55,051 nt of DNA, taken from NCBI GenBank assembly GCA_022843625.1, contig JALHNH010000044.1:1-55051 (forward strand). Direction: 5' to 3'. Under the pieces are notes generated by a model. It did not search any database and had not been told where the DNA came from. It worked only from the letters and a program-made list of their open reading frames with translations. The position numbers and the translations under genes are program-made. Shown here in pieces: positions 33,725 through 41,581 of this stretch. The number at the start of each line of letters is the position of its first letter. The stretch's first letter is position 1. Source of the DNA: Bryobacter sp. Its GTDB lineage: Bacteria; Acidobacteriota; Terriglobia; Bryobacterales; Bryobacteraceae.

Positions 33725-35866
33725 ATGAACATTGACCCTTCGGAGTATTCCTCTGAAGATAGTTTGCAACTCTTGACGATGCCGATCCTACTGCTGGGAC
33801 TTGAGGCGGAAGTGTCGGATTGGCGGGAATTTCTCGAAGGGATTGAAGACGCAGTCTTTTGTTCTCGCGATTCGGATGAGGCATTGCTGGTGCTGGAGGA
33901 GTGTGAGAAGTTGGGCACTCCAGTGGGGCTGGTGGTAGTTGTAGGTGCAAGGTGGACAGAGTTAGTTCAGGAGGCCGTTGAGCGCATTCGAACGAAGGCG
34001 AACGACTATTCGAGGCAGATTTTTGTTGCCTGCCGCGACTGGAGCCAGGCAGAACTCTATGCCTCGGTAGAGGCGGGAGTTAATACTCATTTTGAATTTC
34101 CATGGGACTGGGGCCTGATTGAGCGAAAGACTCGGCGAGCGTTGAGCGTTGCATCACAAGCAACAGAGCTGCAATCGCAGAAACAGCAAGCGGAAGTCGA
34201 GCTGATGCAGCACAAGCAGTCGATCGTGCATCACGATCTGTGGCGGCTGGATTTGCGATCGCGGAGTGTGGAGTTTAGTCAGAACTTTCGGAAGTTAAGC
34301 GGTTTTTCGGAATCTGAGGTTCAGGGAAATCTGGATGAGTGCCTGACGCTGATTCATCCTCTGGACCTTTCGCGGCTGAGTAAGGCGCTTTCCGGGAGTG
34401 ACTGGAGAGCATTGCCCGAGGAGCTGAACTTCGAGTTTCGATTGCGGCACCGGAGTGGGGGTTGGCGCTGGGTATTGATGCGCGGGCGGCTGGAGCGGGA
34501 CGAGGAAGGCGACCCGGTGGCGATCAGCGGGTCGCACACGGACATCACCGAGGCCAAGACGATAGACCCGATTACGGGGCTGGCGAATCGTTTTCAATTT
34601 GAAGACTGGCTTGAGGACAATTTGCATGCGGATGGGTTGAGTCTGGCGGTATTTCTGGTCGGGATTGACCGCTATTCGATGATCCGGGACTCGTTGGGGC
34701 AGGCGGTGGGAGACCAGTTATTACGGCTGGCTAGTGAACGACTTGGGAGCAGCTTGAACGGTGGCCTGCAGCAAAACGGTGAGTGGATTCTGGCGCGACT
34801 CAATGAGGAAGAATTTGCGATTGCGATGCCTGGAATCGAAGACGAAAACGGTGGCAGGGCTGTTGCAGAGCTGATTCAGGGGTGCCTTGAAAAGGGGATC
34901 TGGCTACAGGGGAATGAGCTGTTCGTTTCGACGAGCGTTGGCTTTGTTTTGCGAGAGGATCGCAAGCACGCCGATGAAGTGTGGCGGGATGCCGAGATTG
35001 CGCTGAGGCTGGCACGGTCTGGCGGAGGGAATCGGGTTGTACTTTTTGATCACTGCATGAGAGAAGACGTTCTGCAACAGATGGCGCTGGAGAACGACCT
35101 GAAGCGGGCCATCGAGCAGTGGGAGTTTGAGGTTTATTACCAACCGAAGGTAGATCTTGAAAACAAAAGGATCATCGGCTTTGAAGCGCTGTTGCGGTGG
35201 CGGCATCCGGTGAAGGGAATTATTCCGCCGAATCAGTTCATCCCGCTGGCCGAATCGACGGGGTTGATCATTCCGATCGGGATCCGGACGGTGCGAGAGG
35301 CTTGCGAGACGATACGTGTGTGGCAGGATCAGTTTCCGCAGCGGCAGCCGCTTGAGGTGAGCGTAAACCTGAGCGTAAGGCAGTTTCAGGACCGCCATTT
35401 GATCGACGACATCGGGAAGATTATCGCGGAGACGCAAGTCATTCCATCGACGCTACAGTTTGAAGTGACCGAAAGTGTATTAGTGAGTGATCCCGATCAG
35501 GCGCTGGAGATTGTAAAAGAGTTGAGGCGAATGGGTGTGGGTTTGAAGATCGACGATTTCGGGACGGGATACTCTTCACTGAGCTATCTGCACAAGCTTC
35601 CCTTTGACACGCTCAAGATTGACCGATCCTTCATCAATACGATGGGCGACGACCATGCGGCGTTTGAGATTGTGAGAGCGATTATTTTGCTCGCCGGGAG
35701 CCTTGGCCTGCAAGTGGTGGCAGAGGGGATTGAGACGCAGACACAGGCCGACGAGCTGCGGAGTCTGGGTTGTGGATTTGGGCAGGGTTACCTGTTTGCG
35801 CCGCCGCTGACCAAAGAGGCAGCGCGTAGGATGTTGGAAGCACAAACGGTAAGGGCTGAGAGCTAA
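33725..35866 (+). CDS. PAS-GGDEF-EAL protein, probable cyclic-di-GMP phosphodiesterase
   Basis: A 713-residue protein from the ATG at 33725 (an in-frame GTG at 33716 is an alternative). Order: a degenerate receiver-like domain (about 15-140), coiled coil, PAS domain (about 165-275, GGWRWVLMRGR), a GGDEF domain (about 280-440) whose active motif is NEEEF, so it should not make c-di-GMP, and an EAL domain (about 455-705) with all key residues (FEALLRW, FEVTES, DDFGTGYSSL, LKIDRSFI, VVAEGIET, GQGYLF). It therefore probably degrades c-di-GMP, with the dead cyclase domain as a possible GTP sensor. It lies 52 nt after selB and converges on merR with overlapping stop codons. Confidence 0.9.
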   Translation: MNIDPSEYSSEDSLQLLTMPILLLGLEAEVSDWREFLEGIEDAVFCSRDSDEALLVLEECEKLGTPVGLVVVVGARWTELVQEAVERIRTKANDYSRQIFVACRDWSQAELYASVEAGVNTHFEFPWDWGLIERKTRRALSVASQATELQSQKQQAEVELMQHKQSIVHHDLWRLDLRSRSVEFSQNFRKLSGFSESEVQGNLDECLTLIHPLDLSRLSKALSGSDWRALPEELNFEFRLRHRSGGWRWVLMRGRLERDEEGDPVAISGSHTDITEAKTIDPITGLANRFQFEDWLEDNLHADGLSLAVFLVGIDRYSMIRDSLGQAVGDQLLRLASERLGSSLNGGLQQNGEWILARLNEEEFAIAMPGIEDENGGRAVAELIQGCLEKGIWLQGNELFVSTSVGFVLREDRKHADEVWRDAEIALRLARSGGGNRVVLFDHCMREDVLQQMALENDLKRAIEQWEFEVYYQPKVDLENKRIIGFEALLRWRHPVKGIIPPNQFIPLAESTGLIIPIGIRTVREACETIRVWQDQFPQRQPLEVSVNLSVRQFQDRHLIDDIGKIIAETQVIPSTLQFEVTESVLVSDPDQALEIVKELRRMGVGLKIDDFGTGYSSLSYLHKLPFDTLKIDRSFINTMGDDHAAFEIVRAIILLAGSLGLQVVAEGIETQTQADELRSLGCGFGQGYLFAPPLTKEAARRMLEAQTVRAES

Positions 35867-36261
35867 CAGTTGCCGGTTTTGAGGGCAGCGACAACGGAGC
35901 AATCAGCGTTGGCAGTGCGGCGACAGGGGCTGTCGAGAAGGGATTCGATGCGGGTGGCCAGCTTTTGGAAGTCTTCGATCTTTTTCTTGAGCTCGAGCAG
36001 TTTTCGTTCAGCAAGGTCACAGGTCTGCTCACAGGTTGGAGCACCGGATTCAAGGGAGTCGGCCAGGGTTGCGGCCTCGGCGAGAGTGAAGCCGAAGGTC
36101 TGGCACTGCTTGAGAAAGCGAATTCGCTCGAGGTGGCTCTCGGTGTATTGCCGATAACCGGATTGGGGTTTTCTGGGTTGCGCGATCAAGCCTTCACGTT
36201 CGTAGAAGCGAATGGTTTCTACGCCCACAAGGGCCTGTCGCGCTACCTCAGAAATAGTCAT
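35863..36261 (-). CDS. MerR-family metal-responsive regulator
   Basis: A 132-residue regulator. The N-terminal winged helix (residues 1-70, ISEVARQALVGVETIRFYER) binds operator DNA, followed by the dimerisation helix (about 80-110) and a C-terminal metal-binding loop. Metal-ligand cysteines: Cys77 at the position of MerR Cys82 (CueR has Ser there), and Cys113 and Cys121 flanking a loop of seven residues, as in CueR spacing. Cys81 and Cys132 are extra. This mixed pattern points to divalent soft metals (Hg, Cd, Pb, Zn), with specificity not settled. It lies 17 nt after the Cys-rich peptide gene and is presumably cotranscribed and autoregulated from the mer-like promoter. Confidence 0.9.
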   Translation of the reverse strand: MTISEVARQALVGVETIRFYEREGLIAQPRKPQSGYRQYTESHLERIRFLKQCQTFGFTLAEAATLADSLESGAPTCEQTCDLAERKLLELKKKIEDFQKLATRIESLLDSPCRRTANADCSVVAALKTGNC

Positions 36262-36278
36262 AGCTTAATTGTGAATGG

Positions 36279-36374
36279 TTATTTGCTGCCGGTGCAGCAG
36301 GAGCATTTGCAATCGGGGTTGCCACAGGGGCAGGTTGCGCAGCAGGAGCAGCCACGCGTGCTTGTTTTCTTCAT
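36279..36374 (-). CDS. 31-residue Cys-rich peptide, metallothionein-like
   Basis: From the ATG at 36374 the frame reads MKKTSTRG, then CSCCATCPCGNPDCKCSCC, then TGSK and TAA. Nine of 31 residues are cysteine, at 9, 11, 12, 15, 17, 22, 24, 26 and 27, in CxC, CC and CxxC arrangements typical of metallothioneins. Nothing else of the peptide suggests a fold without metal. Known bacterial metallothioneins (BmtA) are longer, about 55 residues, so this is a distinct short form. The ATG is only 6 nt from the -10 box of a mer-like promoter, so the mRNA is probably leaderless. Expected role: binding Hg, Cd, Zn or Cu. It is too short for common gene finders. Confidence 0.75.
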   Translation of the reverse strand: MKKTSTRGCSCCATCPCGNPDCKCSCCTGSK

Positions 36375-36380
36375 AATTCG

Positions 36381-36412
36381 AGCTTAGAGTCCGTAGCTGC
36401 GTACGGAGTCAA
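36381..36412 (-). promoter_or_regulatory. mer-type promoter/operator of the Cys-rich peptide-merR unit
   Basis: On the minus strand: -35 TTGACT (36412-36407), then a dyad CCGTACGCAGCTACGG (36406-36391), then -10 TAAGCT (36386-36381). The spacer is 20 bp, longer than the normal 17, as is characteristic of promoters controlled by MerR-family activators (19-20 bp). The dyad has 6-bp half-sites CCGTAC/CTACGG with a 4-nt centre, differing in one base from perfect symmetry. From memory, the classical Tn21/Tn501 mer promoter has TTGACTCCGTAC as its left part too. The adjacent merR product is the obvious regulator. Confidence 0.8.
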
Positions 36413-36435
36413 GAAGTAAGTGAAGATTTTTTTCG

Positions 36436-38253
36436 CTAGGGTTGATGAACGGGCTCTGCGTAGAGCAGATCGCCGGTGACGCCGTCGAAGTATTGGATGA
36501 CGACGTGTGGCCGTGGGTAGGCGACCCAACGGATGTGGCCATCCGGGGCGGGGTTGGGAAAGACGTTGTTGATCTGCGCGACGGCGTAGATGGGCCACCA
36601 GCGGAGGCGGGCCGGGACGTCGTTTCTGATGTAGCTGGACCAGCGGATCTCGCACCGGCGACCGCGGGAATCGTAGGGGCCATTCGGAGGACGGCTGCCT
36701 TCGCTTCTGGCTGGATGGTTTTGAGAGTTGTGTGGGCCAGCGGCGAATTCCCAAACACGGTCTGTGACTTTGACGGACCAACTGTTGTGGAGGTCGCCGG
36801 TCATGACCATGACTGGCTTGCCGAGCTTGTCCCAGAATTCGATGAGCTCTTCGCGTTCGGCAAGGAAGGCCGTCCAGGCATCGTCTTTGCCGGCGATGGG
36901 GTCTTCTGAGGTGGGTGAGCCGATGTGCGGAATCATCAGATTGACGCTGGAGGCGAGGAAGAAGAAGTCGGCATCGGATTTGGCCATGGAGGCCTTGAGC
37001 CATTCGTGCTGCTTCTTGCCGAGCATGAGGGGGCCCTGGTGTTTGGGGTTGTCGAAATCGCCGAGGTCGCGGGTGCCGCGAGTGTCGAGGAGATAGACCT
37101 CGATGTTGCCGACACGGAAGCTGGAATAATTTTGGCGGCCGATCGAATAAGTTGCTTTGCCGGCCTGCGGGAAGTTTGGTTTGACGCGGATGCGGTTGGC
37201 ATCGAGGACAGCATCGATTTCGTAGACGCCGGCGCTGGGGTTGCCAACCGGAGGGTTCTTGCCGGGCGGGGTGCCGGCGAGTTGACCACCCCAATGGATG
37301 TGGAGGTTGGAGGCTTCGGCGAGATTGATCTTGCGGAAATCGGCTTCCGGGTCTGTGAGGATGTTGCCGTTGAGGGTGGCTTCGCCGAAGTGTATGTCCT
37401 GTTTGGTAACGAGGGGGTTGCTGCCGGCGATGTAGTCGTACCAGCCGCGAAGGGCGATGTCGCGGAAGACGGCTTCCTGGGCTTTGACGCCGGCGGTGCC
37501 GGTGCCGGTGACGTCGTTGAGGATCTCGTGATCGTCGGGGGTGAAGTAGCCGGGGACTTCGCGATGCCAGGCAGAGAGAGTCTTGCCTCGTTCGAGGTAG
37601 AGTTTGAAGTTCTCCCAAACGCCGGTGATGCTGGGGGCGATTTTGGCGATTCTGGGGAGTTGACTGGCTGAGAGGCCGCATTGTTCGAGCCACTGGGGCA
37701 CGGCGTAATCGCGCTTTTCTTCGTAGACCCAATCGCCATTCATGATCGAGAAGAGGACTTTTTTGCCGTGCTGCTCACGCATGGTTTTGTAGGTGGGGAG
37801 TGTTGCGCCCTTAGCACCGCCGTGAGTCTGGCAGGCGCAGGAACCGAACTGGAAGCTGAAGTTGAAGAGACCGCGGGGGTTGGTTTCGGGGTCGCGGTAT
37901 GTGCCAGCGGAGGGGAGAGTCAGGAAGGTGCCGGCGCGGTCTGGGGTGGTGGTACCGGCGATGCGGTAGTAGTAGCGAGTGCCGGGTTGGAGGCCGGTGA
38001 TGTGGAGCCAGGCGGAGTTGTCGTGGTCTGGGGTGGTTGTCGCAGCAGGGGAGGTTTGGGTGAGCTTGTCTGGGCTTAGGCCGTATTCGATGCGGAAAGA
38101 ACCGGATCTTGCGGTGCGGGCCCAGATGTGGACTTCGTTGAGGCCGACATGGCCAAGGAAAGGCCCGTGGGTTGGGACGCTCTCAGGGGCTTGTGCAGAG
38201 GCAGCAGTGGTGGCCAGAACGACTGCCGCAGCATCGCGGCGGTTGATTTTCAT
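36436..38253 (-). CDS. Exported PhoD-like alkaline phosphatase
   Basis: A 605-residue calcium/iron-type phosphatase of the PhoD group. An N-R-R-D-A start with a short hydrophobic stretch to about residue 20 fits Tat export. A fibronectin-like N-terminal domain (about 30-125, WARTARSGSFRIEYG, GLQPGTRYYYRIAG) precedes the metallophosphatase domain with GSCACQTHG, NGDWVYE, PDDHEILND and MTGDLHNSW metal-binding motifs. It should release phosphate from phosphodiesters or monoesters outside the cell. It begins 22 nt after the TonB receptor gene and is probably cotranscribed with it, which suggests uptake of a phosphorylated nutrient. Confidence 0.9.
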   Translation of the reverse strand: MKINRRDAAAVVLATTAASAQAPESVPTHGPFLGHVGLNEVHIWARTARSGSFRIEYGLSPDKLTQTSPAATTTPDHDNSAWLHITGLQPGTRYYYRIAGTTTPDRAGTFLTLPSAGTYRDPETNPRGLFNFSFQFGSCACQTHGGAKGATLPTYKTMREQHGKKVLFSIMNGDWVYEEKRDYAVPQWLEQCGLSASQLPRIAKIAPSITGVWENFKLYLERGKTLSAWHREVPGYFTPDDHEILNDVTGTGTAGVKAQEAVFRDIALRGWYDYIAGSNPLVTKQDIHFGEATLNGNILTDPEADFRKINLAEASNLHIHWGGQLAGTPPGKNPPVGNPSAGVYEIDAVLDANRIRVKPNFPQAGKATYSIGRQNYSSFRVGNIEVYLLDTRGTRDLGDFDNPKHQGPLMLGKKQHEWLKASMAKSDADFFFLASSVNLMIPHIGSPTSEDPIAGKDDAWTAFLAEREELIEFWDKLGKPVMVMTGDLHNSWSVKVTDRVWEFAAGPHNSQNHPARSEGSRPPNGPYDSRGRRCEIRWSSYIRNDVPARLRWWPIYAVAQINNVFPNPAPDGHIRWVAYPRPHVVIQYFDGVTGDLLYAEPVHQP

Positions 38254-38275
38254 GGCCTATATCGTATCGAAGTTG

Positions 38276-40993
38276 TTAGAAGCTGAAGCGGAGGCCGGCC
38301 CAGGCCGAGCGAGGAGCGCCGGGGGCGTAGAAGGTGGCCTGTTGGACGGGGAACTCGCCTTCAATTGCCGGGAAGGGGCGGGCGATGAAGTTGCCGGTGG
38401 CGGTGAAGCCGGTGGGGCCGAGCTGGGCGGCGCTGAAGTAGCGACGGTCGAAGAGGTTGTTGGCCTGAACGAAGAGCTGGAGCTTGTTTGTGAGCTGGTA
38501 GCGGGCGCCGAGGTTGGCGACGGCGTAGCCGGGAGAGTGGCCGGGGCCGAGATAGTAGCGGCCGTCGGCTTTGTGCTGCCCATTCTCGTTGCCTCTGGCG
38601 ATCATGCTGGAGATAGCGACCATACCGAGATTGACGGTGAATTTGCTGGTGACTTGAATGTCAGCGTAGGCTTTGGCGGTGTGGCTGGGGACGAGGGGGA
38701 TGCGTGCGCCGGGGTTGATTTCGATGGTGCCTTCCTGGCCGGGGATACCGTCCTGGGCATCTTCGTTGCTGCTGTTGCCGGTGCCGTTGACTTCTTCAGG
38801 GCTTTGGAAGGTGGCGTCGAGCCAGGTGTAATTGACGCCGAGGTTGACTTTGCGGAGACGGCCATTGAGGGCAGCTTCGAGGCCCTGGCGGCGGGTCTTG
38901 CCGAAGTTGCGGAAGTAGCCAAAGCCGGTTTGCTCGCTGGCGACGAAAAGGAGGTCGTCGCGATTTTCTGCGCGGAAGAAGCCGACATTCCACTTCCAGT
39001 TGGCTTCGATGTCACCGCGCAGGCCGGTTTCGATGCTGCGGGTGACGACTTGATTTAGGGGAGGGTCGCCAGCGAGAGCGTTGGGAAGGCGGCAGGGGGA
39101 GTTGGGATCGGCGCAGCCGAGTTCGATTGCGGTGGGGGCGCGGTTGCCTTCTGTGTAGCCGAAGTATGCGTTCATGCTGGCAGGGAGTTTGAAAGTAGTA
39201 GAGATGGACGGGTTGAAGCGGGAGTAGGTGTGATCGCCATCGAGGGAGCCACGGCCGCCGCCTGGGTTGATTCGATCGCGATTGACGATGGCAGTGCGGT
39301 TGAAGCGGCCAGAGAAGGTAAAAGTCCAACGAGAGCCGGCGCGCATTGTGTCTGTGGCGAAGATGCTGCCGGTGTTGATACGGCTCTTAAGGTTGACGCG
39401 GTTGTCGAGGGGTTCGCCGTCAGCGTCGCCGCCAGTGACACCGTCGGCAAAGGCGGGGAGGCCTGTGACGCTGCGGTCTGGATTAAGATAACCAAGCTGG
39501 GTGGACTGAACGAAGCCCACGCGGTTGCCATCGAAGGCTGCGCCGGCGGTGAACTGGTGCCTGGCGTTGGCCCAACTGAGCTGGCCGGCGAAGCCGTAGT
39601 TGTGTTGATTGGTGGTGGAGCGGTTGAAGAGGCCATTACATTTCTCGCCGGGTTCATCGCGCAGCAGTACGTTGGCGATGCAGCGCCAGAAGGGGAAGGG
39701 CGTGTTGGTGGCATTGGCCCCGCTGAGGGGGAAGCCAGTGTAGCCGGCTGCGGTAAGGGCACGGATTTCGGCGGCGCTGGGTTGGTAAACAGACTGATCG
39801 AGGGATTCTTCGTTGATGTCTCCGTTGAGGGTGTTGGTGTCGATGTGGCGGTAGTAGAGGTTGCCGGAGGCGCTCCAGTTTGAGGAAAGCGAGCGGCGGC
39901 CGCGCAGGTTGATGAATGGGCTGCGCTGGTTGGTGAGGTCGGGCTTGGTGTAGACGCTGGCGAAGTTGCGATCGAGGAAGCGTTGCTCCTGGAGGCCGTT
40001 GCCGGTTAGGGAGTTATTGGCAAAGGCGACGGTCATGCCGAGGGAGGTTTTCTGGCCCTGGTGGCCAAGCTTGCCGAAGAACTGGCGGACGTTTGAGGGC
40101 GAGCTTTCGCGCCAGCCGTCTTCGAAGAAGAGGCTGGAGGCGAGGAACCAGTCGAGACCCTTGGCGTTTGAGCCACCGTGTTCAATGTCGGCCATCTTGC
40201 GGGCGAAGCTGCCGCCGCTGAGGGAGATGCTGGTGCCGGGGTGGCGGCGACCGTCTTTGGTTTCGATGGCGAGTGCGCCGCCGAGGGTGTTGAGACCGAA
40301 GAGTGGGTTGGAGCCGGGCACCATGGTCATTTCGCTGATGGCGAGCTTGGGGATGAGGTCCCAACTGATGACGTCGCCGAAGGGTTGGTTGAGACGGACG
40401 CCGTCCATGTAGATGGAGATGCCTTGCGGGGTGCCGAGGAGCGGCGAGGCGGTGTAGCCGCGGTAGTTGAGATCCATCTGATAGGGGTTGCCTTGGATCT
40501 CGTTGAGGTAGACCCCGTTGAGGCGGCGGTTCATGAAGTCTGGAAGGTTGAGGGCACCGCTGTTCTCGATGTCAGCCGTGGTGGTGAGTTGGATGGGGGA
40601 AGCGATCTCGTCGAGGGAGCGTTCGACGCCGGGGAGGGGCGCGGTGCTGGCGACATCGAGGCGGTAGGTGCCGGAGCCTACGGACATGGTGATGGATTTG
40701 GTGATGCTGGAGGTGATTCGAAGGTCGAGGTCGAGGCTTTGGGTGGCGAAGCCGGGCTTGAAGAGTTCTATGCGGTAGAGGCCGGTGGCCGGGGTGTCGA
40801 GAGTTTTCTTGCCGTCTGCTGAGACCTCGAAGGGAGTGACAATGCCGGAGCTGAGATTGATAAGGCGGCCGCTGGCGGACATGGCAGCGCCGGAGCTGTC
40901 TTTGACCTCAATTTGAATTGAGGCGGCCAGACAGAGAAGTAGGAAGAAAGGCATAAACTTGTATATTCCGGGTGAGCGATTTTTGTTCAGCAT
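38276..40993 (-). CDS. TonB-dependent outer-membrane receptor
   Basis: A 905-residue receptor. The signal peptide is MPFFLLLCLAASIQ, preceded by 13 residues if translation starts at 40993; an ATG at 40954 would start directly on it. Residues about 28-110 are a carboxypeptidase-regulatory-like domain, then a plug (about 120-260, YMDGVRLNQPFGDVISWDLI, NTLGGALAIETKDG) and a barrel of many strands ending in the terminal F (SAWAGLRFSF). Substrate is not readable; the following PhoD-like phosphatase suggests a phosphorylated compound. The start codon lies in the loop of an inverted repeat, and an ECF sigma gene starts 46 nt away on the other strand. Confidence 0.92.
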   Translation of the reverse strand: MLNKNRSPGIYKFMPFFLLLCLAASIQIEVKDSSGAAMSASGRLINLSSGIVTPFEVSADGKKTLDTPATGLYRIELFKPGFATQSLDLDLRITSSITKSITMSVGSGTYRLDVASTAPLPGVERSLDEIASPIQLTTTADIENSGALNLPDFMNRRLNGVYLNEIQGNPYQMDLNYRGYTASPLLGTPQGISIYMDGVRLNQPFGDVISWDLIPKLAISEMTMVPGSNPLFGLNTLGGALAIETKDGRRHPGTSISLSGGSFARKMADIEHGGSNAKGLDWFLASSLFFEDGWRESSPSNVRQFFGKLGHQGQKTSLGMTVAFANNSLTGNGLQEQRFLDRNFASVYTKPDLTNQRSPFINLRGRRSLSSNWSASGNLYYRHIDTNTLNGDINEESLDQSVYQPSAAEIRALTAAGYTGFPLSGANATNTPFPFWRCIANVLLRDEPGEKCNGLFNRSTTNQHNYGFAGQLSWANARHQFTAGAAFDGNRVGFVQSTQLGYLNPDRSVTGLPAFADGVTGGDADGEPLDNRVNLKSRINTGSIFATDTMRAGSRWTFTFSGRFNRTAIVNRDRINPGGGRGSLDGDHTYSRFNPSISTTFKLPASMNAYFGYTEGNRAPTAIELGCADPNSPCRLPNALAGDPPLNQVVTRSIETGLRGDIEANWKWNVGFFRAENRDDLLFVASEQTGFGYFRNFGKTRRQGLEAALNGRLRKVNLGVNYTWLDATFQSPEEVNGTGNSSNEDAQDGIPGQEGTIEINPGARIPLVPSHTAKAYADIQVTSKFTVNLGMVAISSMIARGNENGQHKADGRYYLGPGHSPGYAVANLGARYQLTNKLQLFVQANNLFDRRYFSAAQLGPTGFTATGNFIARPFPAIEGEFPVQQATFYAPGAPRSAWAGLRFSF

Positions 40994-41009
40994 TTTTGTT
41001 GAACAAAAA
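40980..41009. repeat. Inverted repeat spanning the TonB receptor start codon
   Basis: TTTTTGTTCA (40980-40989) and TGAACAAAAA (41000-41009) are a perfect 10-bp inverted repeat with a 10-nt loop. The annotated ATG of the receptor (40993-40991) is inside the loop. In mRNA this would form a hairpin presenting or occluding the start codon; as DNA it may be an operator in the divergent region shared with the ECF sigma gene. Confidence 0.75.
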
Positions 41010-41038
41010 CGTTCTGGAAGGAATGTAGAAGTAATCTG

Positions 41039-41581
41039 GTGTCCGCAATTCGATCACAACTCGTCCCGTGGGTCTGGCCGCAGACAACTGAAGCACCGTC
41101 GCCGGTTGCTGAAGAAGTGAGCCAGCTTTTCGAAGAGTTTCGTAGTCCAGTGTTGCGGTACATCCTCTCCCTTGGCTTGCCTATGCAGGATGCGGAGGAC
41201 ATTCTGCAGGAGGCTTTTTTAAGCCTCTTTCACCACCTATCGAAGGACAAGCCGAGGGATAACTTGCGTGGTTGGGTGTTTCGGGTGGGGCACAATTTGG
41301 CATTGAAGCGGAGGCAATCGCTGAAGCCTGCGGATGGGTTGCCGGAGAGCTTGCTGATGGACCCGGGCATGAATCCGGAAGAAGAGGTAGCGGCGCGCAG
41401 GGAGCGGGAGCGAATGTTGAAGATTGTGGCAGCGCTGCCGGAACGGGACCGTTGTTGTTTGTTGTTGCGGGCTGAGGGGCTGCGGTACCGGGAGATAGCG
41501 GCGACGCTGAATTTGTCGTTGGGGACGGTTTCGGCGACGCTCGCGCGGGCGCTATCGCGTTTGCAGGTGGAGCCGCGATGA
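41039..41581 (+). CDS. ECF RNA polymerase sigma factor
   Basis: A 180-residue sigma-70-family factor of the ECF type. Region 2 (about 27-95) includes PMQDAEDILQEAFLSLFHHL and RGWVFRVGHNLA; region 4 (about 125-178) includes LPERDRCCLLLRAEGLRYRE and LGTVSATLARALSRL, the DNA-recognition helix. The likely start is the GTG at 41039, with GGAAGG upstream. It overlaps the anti-sigma gene by 4 nt and is divergent from the TonB receptor-phosphatase genes, its probable targets. Confidence 0.92.
   Translation: MSAIRSQLVPWVWPQTTEAPSPVAEEVSQLFEEFRSPVLRYILSLGLPMQDAEDILQEAFLSLFHHLSKDKPRDNLRGWVFRVGHNLALKRRQSLKPADGLPESLLMDPGMNPEEEVAARRERERMLKIVAALPERDRCCLLLRAEGLRYREIAATLNLSLGTVSATLARALSRLQVEPR

Noticed and set aside
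36371..37732. A 453-codon open frame on the minus strand inside the PhoD gene
   Set aside because: It is very rich in Arg, Pro, Gln and His, has no domain, and is a shifted frame of the phosphatase gene, which has full family motifs.
37979..39058. A 359-codon plus-strand frame antisense to the TonB receptor and PhoD genes
   Set aside because: Ala/Gly/Glu/Val-rich shadow with no motifs; it spans two real minus-strand genes.
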